Positions 6,151 to 14,546 of a stretch of 64,000 nucleotides of DNA are shown here, piece by piece (the stretch's first letter is position 1; each line of letters opens with the position of its first letter). This DNA is from Streptomyces paradoxus (lineage in GTDB: Bacteria > Actinomycetota > Actinomycetes > Streptomycetales > Streptomycetaceae): assembly GCF_014202475.1 (NCBI RefSeq), contig NZ_JACHGV010000002.1, positions 891,102 through 955,101 of the forward strand. The letters run 5' to 3'. The translations under genes were made by a program, and so were the position numbers. A model generated the notes under the pieces. It saw only the letters and a program-made list of their open reading frames with translations. It was not told the DNA's origin and searched no databases.

Positions 6151-7671
6151 CTACGCCGTCGTCGTCCGAGCCCCCTCCGCCCCGAGGCCGCCCTTGGACG
6201 CGCTGTCCGTGCCCCCGCTGTCCGCCGCCGTCAGCGGCTTCGCGATGTCCTCCAGGGAGCGGCGTTCCGCCTTCACCGCGAGGAGGGCCGCGACCAGGCC
6301 CGCCAGGCACATCAGCGTCGCGCCGATCGAGAAGGCGAGGACCGTGTCGCCGACGACGCCGGATTCCGTGAGCTTGGCGAAGAGGAGCGGGCCGCTGATG
6401 CCGCCCGCTGCCGTGCCGATGGCGTAGAAGAACGCGATCGACATGGCGCGGGTCTCCATGGGGAAGACCTCGGAGACGGTCAGGTAGGCACTGGACGCGC
6501 CGGCCGAGGCGAAGAACAGGACCGCGCACCAGCACGCCGTCATCGTGGCCGCGCTCAGGGAGCCCTGGTCGAAGAGCCAGGCCGTGCCGAAGAGGAGCAG
6601 GCCGGACAGGATGTACGTGCCGGAGATCATGATGCGGCGGCCGACCGTGTCGAAGAGCTTGCCGAGCAGCAGCGGGCCGAAGAAGTTGCCGAGTGCGATG
6701 ACCGCGAAGTAGTAGCCGGTGTTGCCGCTCGGGACGTCGAAGAACGTCGTCAGGATCGCGCCGAAGCCGAAGGTGATCGCGTTGTAGAGGAACGCCTGGC
6801 CGATGAAGAGGGAGAAGCCCAGGATGGCGCGGCGGCGGTAGGCGGAGAAGACTGTGCGGCCGATCTCGATGAATGAGACGCTGCGGCGCTGGTGGATGGT
6901 GATCTCGCCCTCGGGGCGCGGCAGCGGCTCACCCCTCTCCTCCTCGATCTTGCGTTCGATGGAGGAGACGATGCGTTCCGCTTCGCCGTCGCGGCCGTGG
7001 ATCAGCAGCCAGCGCGGGCTTTCGGGGACGTGCCGGCGCACGAGGAGGATCACCAGGGCGAGGACCGCGCCGAGGGCGAAGGTGAGGCGCCAGCCGACGT
7101 TCGCCGCGAAGATGTCGGTGTCCAGCGCGACGATCGACAGCAGCGAGCCGAAGACGGCGCCCAGCCAGAAGCTGCCGTTGATCATCAGGTCGGTACGGCC
7201 TCGGTACTCCTTGGGGATCAGCTCGTCGATCGCGGAGTTGATCGCCGCGTACTCGCCGCCGATGCCGAAGCCGGTGAGGAACCGGAAGAGGAAGAACCAC
7301 CAGGTGTCGAAGGAGATCGCGGTGAGGGCCGTCGCTCCCAGGTAGACCGCCAGGGTGATCATGAAGAGTTTTTTGCGGCCCCACTTGTCCGTCAGGCGGC
7401 CCCAGAACAGCGCGCCCAGGCAGGCGCCCGCCACGTACAGGGCGGCCGCCATGCCGGTGACCTCGCCGGAGGTGATGGGCAGACCGCTGCCCGGTTCCGA
7501 CAGGCGGCTGGCGATGTTGCCGACGACGGTGACTTCGAGTCCGTCGAGGATCCACACGGTGCCGAGACCGATGACGATCGTCCAGTGCCAGCGCGACCAC
7601 GGGAGGCGGTCGAGGCGGGCGGGGATGTCGGTCGTCACGGTTCGGCCGGTCTCGGCCTGCGCGGTGGTCAT
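6151..7671 (-). CDS. MFS transporter, sugar/metabolite:H+ symporter type
   Basis: 506 residues with 12 predicted membrane helices and a long central cytoplasmic loop. MFS signatures are present: the loop 2-3 motif GRLTDKWGRKK and, after helix 6, PESPRWLLIHGR, which is characteristic of the sugar-porter/metabolite-symporter branch. GYYFAVIALGNFFGPLLLG lies in the second half. The start is the ATG at 7669-7671, with GGAGGGAG upstream; an upstream in-frame start adds a poorly supported 19 residues. The tail after helix 12 (VKAERRSLEDIAKPL) is cytoplasmic. The substrate cannot be deduced; neighbours give no pathway hint. Confidence 0.88.
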   Translation of the reverse strand: MTTAQAETGRTVTTDIPARLDRLPWSRWHWTIVIGLGTVWILDGLEVTVVGNIASRLSEPGSGLPITSGEVTGMAAALYVAGACLGALFWGRLTDKWGRKKLFMITLAVYLGATALTAISFDTWWFFLFRFLTGFGIGGEYAAINSAIDELIPKEYRGRTDLMINGSFWLGAVFGSLLSIVALDTDIFAANVGWRLTFALGAVLALVILLVRRHVPESPRWLLIHGRDGEAERIVSSIERKIEEERGEPLPRPEGEITIHQRRSVSFIEIGRTVFSAYRRRAILGFSLFIGQAFLYNAITFGFGAILTTFFDVPSGNTGYYFAVIALGNFFGPLLLGKLFDTVGRRIMISGTYILSGLLLFGTAWLFDQGSLSAATMTACWCAVLFFASAGASSAYLTVSEVFPMETRAMSIAFFYAIGTAAGGISGPLLFAKLTESGVVGDTVLAFSIGATLMCLAGLVAALLAVKAERRSLEDIAKPLTAADSGGTDSASKGGLGAEGARTTTA

Positions 7672-7737
7672 GGGCTCCCTCCACATTCGAGCGAACCCGG
7701 GTCGAGTGCCCTGAGCGCCTTTTCTCACGCCCCGGCT

Positions 7738-9081
7738 TTACGCCCCCAGCGCGCGGGAGACCGTGTAGATCAGCAGGCCGGCCAGGGAGCCGACGACCGT
7801 GCCGTTGATGCGGATGAACTGCAGGTCGCGGCCGATGTTGGCCTCGATCTTCTTCGTGGTGTGCTCGGCGTCCCAGCTCGCCACCGTGTCCGTGATCAGG
7901 GAGGTGATCTCCTTGCGGTAGGTGGTGACGACGTAGACGGCCGCGTCCTCCACCCACTGGTCGACCTTGTCCTGCACTTTGCGCTCGGCCGCCATCCGGG
8001 AGCCCAGCGACAGCAGGGACGCCCGCACGCGCAGCCGCAGTTCGCTGCGCTCGTCCTCGGCGGCGGCGACGATCATGGATCGTACGGCCGTCCAGGCGCT
8101 GGCGATGAGGTCCTGGACCTCGCCGCGGCCCAGCACCTCGCCCTTGAGCCGCTCGATGCGGGCGCGGGTGTCGGTGTCGGACTGGAGGTCGGAGGCGAAG
8201 TCGGTGAGGAACCGGTCGAGGGCGCCGCGGGCGGGGTGGCCGGGCATGTCGCGCATCTCGGTGGCGAAGCGCAGCAGCTCCCGGTAGACCCGCTCGCCGA
8301 CCTTGCGGTCGACGAACTTGGGCGTCCAGCCGGGGGCGCCGCCCTCCACGGCGTCCATCACCTCGTCGCGGTGCAGCACCAGCCAGTCGTGGGCGCGGGT
8401 GACGACGAGGTCGACGACCCGTTTGTGGCCGCCGTCGGCGACGACCTTCTCCAGCATCTTGCCGATGCCGGGCCCGATCTCCTGGGCGTTGGCCCGGCGC
8501 GTGATGGCCTCGCCGACCACGGCCTGGACGTCGGAGTCGCGCAGGACCGTCAGCGCGCCGCGCAGGGCGGTGGACAGCTCGGCGGTGACCCGGTCGGCGT
8601 GTTCGGGGACCGCGAGCCAGGCGCCGAGGCGGCTGCCGATGCCGACGGCGCGCAGCCGCTGCCGTACGACGTCCTCGGAGAGGAAGTTCTCGCCGACGAA
8701 CTCGCCCAGGGAGACGCCGAGCTGGTCCTTCTTGGTGGGGATGATCGCGGTGTGCGGGATGGGGATGCCGAGGGGGTGCCGGAAGAGGGCCGTGACGGCG
8801 AACCAGTCGGCCAGCGCGCCGACCATGCCCGCCTCGGCGGCCGCGGCGACATAGCCCGCCCAGGGGCCGGCGCCGGAGTTCTGCGCCCACTTGGCGAGGA
8901 CGTAGACCAGGGCGACGAACAACAGGAGACCGGTGGCGGTGAGCTTCATCTGCCGCACGCCGCGCTGTTTCTCCTCGTCCGCCGGGCTGAAGGTCGTCAT
9001 CGTACGGTTCACCGCGCCACCGGGGCGGGCATGCTGCCCTCCGGTACCGGCGCCCTTTTCTGCCGTTTTAATCCGTTCCAT
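7738..9081 (-). CDS. DUF445 membrane protein
   Basis: About 447 residues from the ATG at 9079-9081; another ATG at 9000 is also plausible. After a charged N-terminus comes the membrane helix LTATGLLLFVALVYVLAKW, then the family's hallmark WAGYVAAAAEAGMVGALADWFAVTALF, split here as GYVAAAAEAGMVGALADWF. A long helical region follows, and a final hydrophobic segment (RINGTVVGSLAGLLIYTV). DUF445 proteins are widespread membrane proteins of unknown function. It is divergent from the SGNH hydrolase gene and separated from the MFS gene by about 65 bp. Confidence 0.88.
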   Translation of the reverse strand: MERIKTAEKGAGTGGQHARPGGAVNRTMTTFSPADEEKQRGVRQMKLTATGLLLFVALVYVLAKWAQNSGAGPWAGYVAAAAEAGMVGALADWFAVTALFRHPLGIPIPHTAIIPTKKDQLGVSLGEFVGENFLSEDVVRQRLRAVGIGSRLGAWLAVPEHADRVTAELSTALRGALTVLRDSDVQAVVGEAITRRANAQEIGPGIGKMLEKVVADGGHKRVVDLVVTRAHDWLVLHRDEVMDAVEGGAPGWTPKFVDRKVGERVYRELLRFATEMRDMPGHPARGALDRFLTDFASDLQSDTDTRARIERLKGEVLGRGEVQDLIASAWTAVRSMIVAAAEDERSELRLRVRASLLSLGSRMAAERKVQDKVDQWVEDAAVYVVTTYRKEITSLITDTVASWDAEHTTKKIEANIGRDLQFIRINGTVVGSLAGLLIYTVSRALGA

Positions 9082-9275
9082 CCGCTCCACCCGCTTGGTG
9101 ATCCCGCACACATTGTCCCTTCCTGACCGACTCCTGGAACGGAACTGAAGTTCCCGGCGTCTGTCGGGAGGGGGTATTGCCACGGGGTCCTGTGAGCTCC
9201 CCCCGGCCCATGCCGCATCATGGGCACATCAGATCGGAGCCTTGGGCTCCCATCGCCCGAGGAGAACTGAAGAGC

Positions 9276-10607
9276 ATGACCCGAGGACGTGGCTACGCCC
9301 TCCTGGCCCTGGTCGTCGCAGCGATCGTGGCCCTTTCCACCGCCATATACGTCGGCGTGGCGTCCGACGACGGCCCGCGCAACCGGGACGCCCTCGGCGA
9401 CGGCCGCTCCCCCAACTCCGCCGCCCCCGCCTCCACCGGCACCTGGGTCGGCACCTGGTCCACGTCCCCCTCCGCCGCCGAACCCGGCACCGAGACGACC
9501 GGCATGGCCGACCGTTCGGTACGCAACGTCGTCCACACCAGCGTCGGCGGTACGGGTGCCCGCGTGACGCTGTCCAATCTCTACGGCCAGTCGCCGCTGA
9601 ACATCACGCGGGCGACGATCGCCGTGTCCGCGGGCAGCGGTACGGCGTCGGCCCTCGCGGACACCATGCGGCAGCTGACCTTCGGCGGCGGGCCCACGGT
9701 CGTCATCCCGCCCGGCCGGCAGGTCATGAGCGACGCGGTGCGGGTCGTCGTCCCGCACGACTCCGACGTCCTGATCACCACCTACACCCCGACCAGCTCC
9801 GGCCCGGTGACCTACCACCGGCACGCCCGGCAGACCTCCTACGTCGCCCAGGGCGACCAGACCCAGGACGCGACCGGCACGCCGTACACCGAGCGGACCG
9901 GCTCGTGGCGGTACCTGACCGCGCTGGACGTGCTGAGCAACGAGTCCGACGGCACGATCGTCGCCCTCGGCGACTCGCTGACCGACGGCATCACCTCCAC
10001 GCCGGACACCAACAGCCGGTGGACCGACGTGCTCGCCGACCGGCTGCGCGCGGAGATCGCGGCCGGGCGGGACCTGCCCCGCTACAGCGTGGTCAACCAG
10101 GGCATCAGCGGCAACCAGGTCCTCGCCGACGGGCTGGGCCGCCCCGCGGACAACCCCAGCGGGCTGAACCGCTTCGGGCGGGACGTCATGGAGCGGACGA
10201 ACGTCAAGGTCGTCGTCATCGACCTCGGCGTCAACGACATCCTGCGCAACCCGCGGCTCGCCGACCCGAACGCGATCCTGAACGGCCTGCGCACGATGGT
10301 CGGACAGGCCCACGCGCGCGGGGTGAAGGTCGTCGGCGCGACCCTGATGCCGTTCTACGGGCACCGCGGGTACACGGAGGCCCGCGAGGCGGTGCGCCAG
10401 ACGATCAACGCGGAGATCCGCGCCGGGCGGGTGTACGACGCCGTGGCCGACTTCGACCAGGCGCTGCGCGACCCGTACGACCCGCGGCGGCTGCGGGCCG
10501 ACTACGACTCCGGGGATCACCTGCACCCCAGCGACAAGGGGTACGCGCGGATGGCGGAGTCCTTCGACCTGGAGACGCTGAAGGGGTCGGCTCCGGCGGA
10601 GCTGTAG
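9276..10607 (+). CDS. Secreted SGNH/GDSL hydrolase
   Basis: 443 residues. An N-terminal hydrophobic segment (YALLALVVAAIVALSTAIYV) serves as signal or anchor. The N-terminal half is a beta-rich accessory region. The SGNH domain occupies the second half: GDSLTDGI (nucleophile Ser near residue 232), the Gly/Asn blocks NQGISGNQ and DLGVNDIL, and DHLHPSDKGY with the catalytic Asp and His near residue 415. It should be an extracellular esterase or lipase; the arrangement resembles Streptomyces enzymes acting on esters of sugars or lipids, but the substrate is not evident. GGAGAAC 8 nt upstream supports this ATG. Confidence 0.88.
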   Translation: MTRGRGYALLALVVAAIVALSTAIYVGVASDDGPRNRDALGDGRSPNSAAPASTGTWVGTWSTSPSAAEPGTETTGMADRSVRNVVHTSVGGTGARVTLSNLYGQSPLNITRATIAVSAGSGTASALADTMRQLTFGGGPTVVIPPGRQVMSDAVRVVVPHDSDVLITTYTPTSSGPVTYHRHARQTSYVAQGDQTQDATGTPYTERTGSWRYLTALDVLSNESDGTIVALGDSLTDGITSTPDTNSRWTDVLADRLRAEIAAGRDLPRYSVVNQGISGNQVLADGLGRPADNPSGLNRFGRDVMERTNVKVVVIDLGVNDILRNPRLADPNAILNGLRTMVGQAHARGVKVVGATLMPFYGHRGYTEAREAVRQTINAEIRAGRVYDAVADFDQALRDPYDPRRLRADYDSGDHLHPSDKGYARMAESFDLETLKGSAPAEL

Positions 10608-10690
10608 TCCCGTCTCCACCCCTCCCGTGCCCGCTGCCTGCCCGCAGGCGGCGGGCACCCGGCTGCCGGGGCTCAGGGCCCGGGCCCGGC

Positions 10691-11416
10691 TCAGTGCTCC
10701 CAGTGGGAGTCCCGCCGGCGGGGCTCGTCCAGCTCCCGCCGCCCCGCCTTGCGCTCCAGCTTCTCCTGGCGGCGCTCCTCGCGGATCCGCAGCTTCTCCG
10801 CCCGGGTCAGCTTCCGCTGGACCCCGACGCCGCCCCAGAACGCGAAGCCCGTGACGACGACCCGCGGCGCGCCCGGCTCACCCGGCACCCCCTCCTCGCG
10901 GTGGTCGAAACCGCCCATGACGCCGATGCCGCGCACGACGACCTCGACCCCGGGCGGCACGATCACGTCCACCCCGCCCATGATCGCGATCGCGTTGACC
11001 TCGACCTCGCGGTCCGCGAAGTTCGCCTCGCGCAGGTCGATCTCCCCGCCGCCCCAGAAGGCGAGGCAGGTGAACCGCCGGGGCATCGTCCAGCGCCCCT
11101 TGCGCTGGAAGCCGGACATCACGGCGACGGCCCACGTGGAGGACCCCTCGCCGCCCACGATCCGCCCGGACCAGTCCGGGCCGGCCGCCGGGTCCTTCGT
11201 CAGGGACACCGCCGGGACCGGCGCGCCCGCGGCCGGCAGGTCCCGGGTGATCGGCGCCAGTTCCCCGTAGGTGCGTGCCTTGTACGTCGCGTCGAGCCGC
11301 TCCTCGAACTCCTCCATGTCGAGGCGCCCCTCCGCGAGGGCGTCCCGCAGGATCTCGGCGACCCGTTCACGGTCGGCGTCGGAGGCACGGAGGTCCGGGA
11401 CGGCGTCGTCGGTCAT
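10691..11416 (-). CDS. DUF1707 and LiaF-like domain protein
   Basis: 241 residues. The N-terminal DUF1707 motif LRASDADRERVAEILRDALAEGRL, read here in part as ASDADRERVAEIL, and EFEERLDATYKARTYGEL occupy residues 8-60. The middle holds a repeated beta-strand region rich in AxMGG and FWGG turns (TCLAFWGGGEIDL, IAIMGGVDV, GIGVMGGFDH), typical of the LiaF/cell-wall-active-antibiotic response domain. The C-terminus is strongly charged and helical. There is no clear membrane segment. It probably acts in a cell-envelope sensing role by family analogy. It lies just downstream of the ABC-2 exporter operon, 33 bp away and co-directional. Confidence 0.85.
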   Translation of the reverse strand: MTDDAVPDLRASDADRERVAEILRDALAEGRLDMEEFEERLDATYKARTYGELAPITRDLPAAGAPVPAVSLTKDPAAGPDWSGRIVGGEGSSTWAVAVMSGFQRKGRWTMPRRFTCLAFWGGGEIDLREANFADREVEVNAIAIMGGVDVIVPPGVEVVVRGIGVMGGFDHREEGVPGEPGAPRVVVTGFAFWGGVGVQRKLTRAEKLRIREERRQEKLERKAGRRELDEPRRRDSHWEH

Positions 11417-11449
11417 ACACAGCAGCCTACGAGTTCACCCCGCCGGGGG

Positions 11450-12451
11450 CTACGAGATCGCCCGCTCGGCCTGGTCCGCGTACATCTTCGCGATCACCGC
11501 CTCGATGTCCGGCTCCCGCACCGACAGGTCCACCAGCGGGTAGTCGGCCGCGATCCGCGCCACGAGCGGCGCCGCCGACTCCCCCGCCGGGAACGCCAGC
11601 CACTGCCGCGGACCGTCCACCCGGACGACCCGCGCCGGCGCCGGCGCCTCGATCGGCGGCAGCTCCCGCTCCAGGTCCACCACAAGGGTCCGTTCGCTCT
11701 CCCCTGCCTCGTGCAGCCCGGTGAGCGAGCCGTCGTACAACAGGCGCCCGTGGTCGATGACCATCACCCGCTTGCACAACTGCTCGATGTCCTGCAGATC
11801 GTGCGTGGTCAGCAGCACCGTCGTGCCGCGCTCGGCGTTCAACTCCCGCAGGAACTCCCGCACCCTGGACTTCGACACGATGTCCAGCCCGATGGTCGGC
11901 TCGTCGAGGTACAGCACCTCCGGATCGTGCAGCAGCGCCGCCACGATGTCACCGCGCATCCGCTGCCCGAGGGAGAGCTGACGCACCGGCACGTCCAGCA
12001 GGTCGCCGAGATCGAGGAGTTCGACCAGACGGCCGAGGTTCTCCCGGTAACGGGCGTCCGGGATCCGGTACATGCGGTGCATCAGCCGGTAGGAGGCGAG
12101 CAGCGGCAGGTCCCACCACAGGGTCGTGCGCTGCCCGAACACCACGCCGATGCGGTGCGCGAGCCGCGTCCGCTGACGGGAGGGATCGATACCGGCCACC
12201 CTGAGCCGGCCCGCGCTGGGCGTGAGGATGCCCGTCAGCATCTTGATCGTGGTGGACTTTCCGGCGCCGTTGGGCCCGATGTAGCCGACCATCTCGCCGC
12301 GCTCCACCCGGAAGGAGATCGAGTCGACGGCCCGCACCTGCCGCCGCTCCCGCTTCATGAAACCGGTCTTCTTGCGTACGTCGAAGACCTTCTCGACGCC
12401 GTCGAGTTCGATGAACCCGCCGTCCGAGAACCCGCTTTCCGACCCGGTCAA
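11450..12451 (-). CDS. ABC transporter ATP-binding protein (ABC-2 exporter)
   Basis: 333 residues. Walker A GPNGAGKSTT (about residue 60), signature LSLGQRMRGDI and Walker B VLYLDEPTIGLD are all intact. A C-terminal domain after about residue 250 resembles that of drug-exporter ATPases of the NatA/DrrA group. The start is TTG with GGGAG 5 nt upstream, one base after the stop of the preceding permease gene. It is the third gene of a permease-permease-ATPase operon and supplies energy for the two PF06182-type membrane subunits. The substrate is unknown. Confidence 0.92.
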   Translation of the reverse strand: MTGSESGFSDGGFIELDGVEKVFDVRKKTGFMKRERRQVRAVDSISFRVERGEMVGYIGPNGAGKSTTIKMLTGILTPSAGRLRVAGIDPSRQRTRLAHRIGVVFGQRTTLWWDLPLLASYRLMHRMYRIPDARYRENLGRLVELLDLGDLLDVPVRQLSLGQRMRGDIVAALLHDPEVLYLDEPTIGLDIVSKSRVREFLRELNAERGTTVLLTTHDLQDIEQLCKRVMVIDHGRLLYDGSLTGLHEAGESERTLVVDLERELPPIEAPAPARVVRVDGPRQWLAFPAGESAAPLVARIAADYPLVDLSVREPDIEAVIAKMYADQAERAIS

Positions 12452-12452
12452 C

Positions 12453-13274
12453 TCAACTCCCTGTACTCCGGTACGAACGAAGCCCCGTCCGCCACGCCAT
12501 CCCGGCCAGCCCGCAGCAGACGACCGCCACCAGCGGCGAGGCGAACGCCGTCCACCCGGGCAGCCCGACCGGATACGGCCGCCCCAGCACGTGGGCGGCG
12601 GGCACCCAGTTGACGAAGGCCAGCGGCAGCATGAAGGTCACGCCCCGCACCAGGTCCTTGCCGAACACCGTCGGCGGATACTGCAACAGCGTCGTCCCGC
12701 CGTAGGTGAACGCGTTCTGCACCTCGGCGGCGTCCTGGGCATAGATCTGGAAGGCCGCTCCCGCCACGAACACCGCCGAGAAGATCGCCGCGCCGCTGAC
12801 CACCATCACCGGCACCAGCAGCACCTTGGGCGCACTCCAGTCGACGTCCACCGACACCAGCGCCCAGCCCAGCGCCACCACGCCCTGCGTGACCCGGCCC
12901 AGCCGCCGCAGCGCGAACCGGTCGGCCCCGACCTGGGCGAGCACCGGTGCCGGACGCACCAGCAGCGTGTCGAACGAGCCGTCACGCATCCGGGCGCCCA
13001 GGACGTCCATCGAGCCGAGCGCCAGGTCGGCGATCCCGAACGACGTCACGGACAGCCCGTACAGGAAGGCGACCTCGGGCAGCGACCAGCCGCCCAGCGA
13101 GTCCACCTGCGAGAACATCAGCAGGATCCCCACGAAGTCCAGGCCGGTCACCGTCAGGTTCCCGAACACCGTGACGACGAAGGAGGTCCGGTAGGTCATG
13201 CTCGACCGGATCCACATCCCGGCGATCAGCCGGTAGGCCCGCAGCCCCTCGGCCAGGGCACCGCGCTCAGCCAC
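12453..13274 (-). CDS. ABC-2 family permease (PF06182 type), subunit 2
   Basis: 273 residues with six hydrophobic segments and the order typical of the ABC2_membrane_6 family: MWIRSSMTYRTSFVVTVFGN near the start, LGSMDVLGARMRDGSFDTLL in the centre and YPPTVFGKDLVRGVTFMLPL before the last helices. The GTG start overlaps the end of the previous permease gene by 8 bp, so the two are translationally coupled. It forms the membrane channel with the neighbouring permease and the ATPase encoded downstream. Confidence 0.9.
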   Translation of the reverse strand: MAERGALAEGLRAYRLIAGMWIRSSMTYRTSFVVTVFGNLTVTGLDFVGILLMFSQVDSLGGWSLPEVAFLYGLSVTSFGIADLALGSMDVLGARMRDGSFDTLLVRPAPVLAQVGADRFALRRLGRVTQGVVALGWALVSVDVDWSAPKVLLVPVMVVSGAAIFSAVFVAGAAFQIYAQDAAEVQNAFTYGGTTLLQYPPTVFGKDLVRGVTFMLPLAFVNWVPAAHVLGRPYPVGLPGWTAFASPLVAVVCCGLAGMAWRTGLRSYRSTGS

Positions 13275-14073
13275 CCTGCACCACCACCCGCCGCGTCGCG
13301 GCCGACTGCAGCAGCCGCCCCGCCGCCAGCAGCGCCACCGCCCACGCCGCCTGGAAGGCGAACGCCCTGAGCGGGTCGGTCTCCCCCATCAGCACGTCCG
13401 CCGGCATCTGGATCTGCGCCGCCCACGGCAGCACCCGCACCACCTCGCCGAGCACGCCCGGGAAGGCGTTGAGCGGCAGCACCATGCCGGAGAAGAAGAC
13501 GCCCGTGACCATCAGGACCTGGCTGACGCCCATGCCGTCCATCAGCCAGAACACACTCAGCGCCGCCAGGTAGCGGATCGCGAAACTCACGACCGTGGCC
13601 AGCAGCAGCGTCACCACGAAAGCCGCCCACGGGGCCACGTCCGTCGGCAGCGCCATCGGGAAGAAGACCGCGCCGAACACGAACGGGACCACCCCCCGCC
13701 CCAGCATCTGGAACAGTGCCCGCCCCACGTCCCCCGCCAGCCACCACAGCTGGAGATCGGCCGGGCGGTACAGATCGACGGCGATCTCACCGGTGCGGAT
13801 GCGCTCCATCAGGTCCTTCTCGGCGCCGCCGCCCTGGATCGCGAGCGTCGCGTAGAGGCACTGCCCCAGCCAGACGTAGGTCACGGCCTGCGCCTGGTCG
13901 TACCCCCCGAGGTGCGGTTTCTCGTGCCACAGCGCCAGATACGTGTAGACGAGGATGACGCCGAAGACGGTGTTGGTGAACACCCCGGCCACGGTGGCCG
14001 CCCGGTATGTCGCGTACCGCCGGAAGCCCCCCGCCGCGACGGCCGCGTACAACCGTCCCGAGCCCACATCCAC
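13267..14073 (-). CDS. ABC-2 family permease (PF06182 type), subunit 1
   Basis: 268 residues, six predicted membrane helices. RYATYRAATVAGVFTNTVFG at the start and ERIRTGEIAVDLYRPADLQL in the middle are characteristic of this permease family; the GEIAVDLYRP stretch parallels GSFDTLLVRP in the partner subunit, so the two arose by duplication. The start is GTG with GGAGG 4-5 nt upstream. It is the first gene of the three-gene exporter operon. The operon promoter must lie in the long intergenic stretch before the PBP gene. Confidence 0.9.
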   Translation of the reverse strand: MDVGSGRLYAAVAAGGFRRYATYRAATVAGVFTNTVFGVILVYTYLALWHEKPHLGGYDQAQAVTYVWLGQCLYATLAIQGGGAEKDLMERIRTGEIAVDLYRPADLQLWWLAGDVGRALFQMLGRGVVPFVFGAVFFPMALPTDVAPWAAFVVTLLLATVVSFAIRYLAALSVFWLMDGMGVSQVLMVTGVFFSGMVLPLNAFPGVLGEVVRVLPWAAQIQMPADVLMGETDPLRAFAFQAAWAVALLAAGRLLQSAATRRVVVQGG

Positions 14074-14546
14074 AGCCCTCCTCGCCGCCCGGCACCGAAG
14101 CGCAGGAGCCTAGTGCTCCGACGAACGGGCGTGCCACGCAATTTCGGGGAGCGGCGGGGGTGCCGCGGGGCGGGTGCGCACCGGCCCAGACGGTACGATC
14201 CGTTGCGTCCGCGTGGGCCGAGGCGCCCGTGGCCAGGGCGAGCGGCGTGGCGGCGGTGCCGGCCGGGCGGAGCGTACGAGCCGTCGCGATCCACGGCCGT
14301 GTCCCCCTTCGGGCGAATGTCGCGCAGGCGAGATCACGATTCGGGCAGGCGTGCGGCGCAGCATGTTTCGCCCCGTGCCCGCCCGCGCACCCGCCCGCAC
14401 GCGGCCCGCCTCACCACACGGCACACGACACGGCCCTCGATCAGGGAACTGATCAACGGATGGGACAGTCTTCATCACAGGGGCGCAAGAGCGAGCAGAG
14501 ACGTACGGGAACGACGTACGACGCGAAACAGGAGTCCGTGCACGAC
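14074..14546. other. Intergenic region between ABC exporter and PBP genes
   Basis: 473 bp separate divergent genes. No convincing reading frame, RNA gene or long repeat is visible. It must carry the promoters of both the exporter operon and the PBP gene. An in-frame ATG at 14460 upstream of the PBP gene lacks a good ribosome-binding site and is not preferred. Confidence 0.5.
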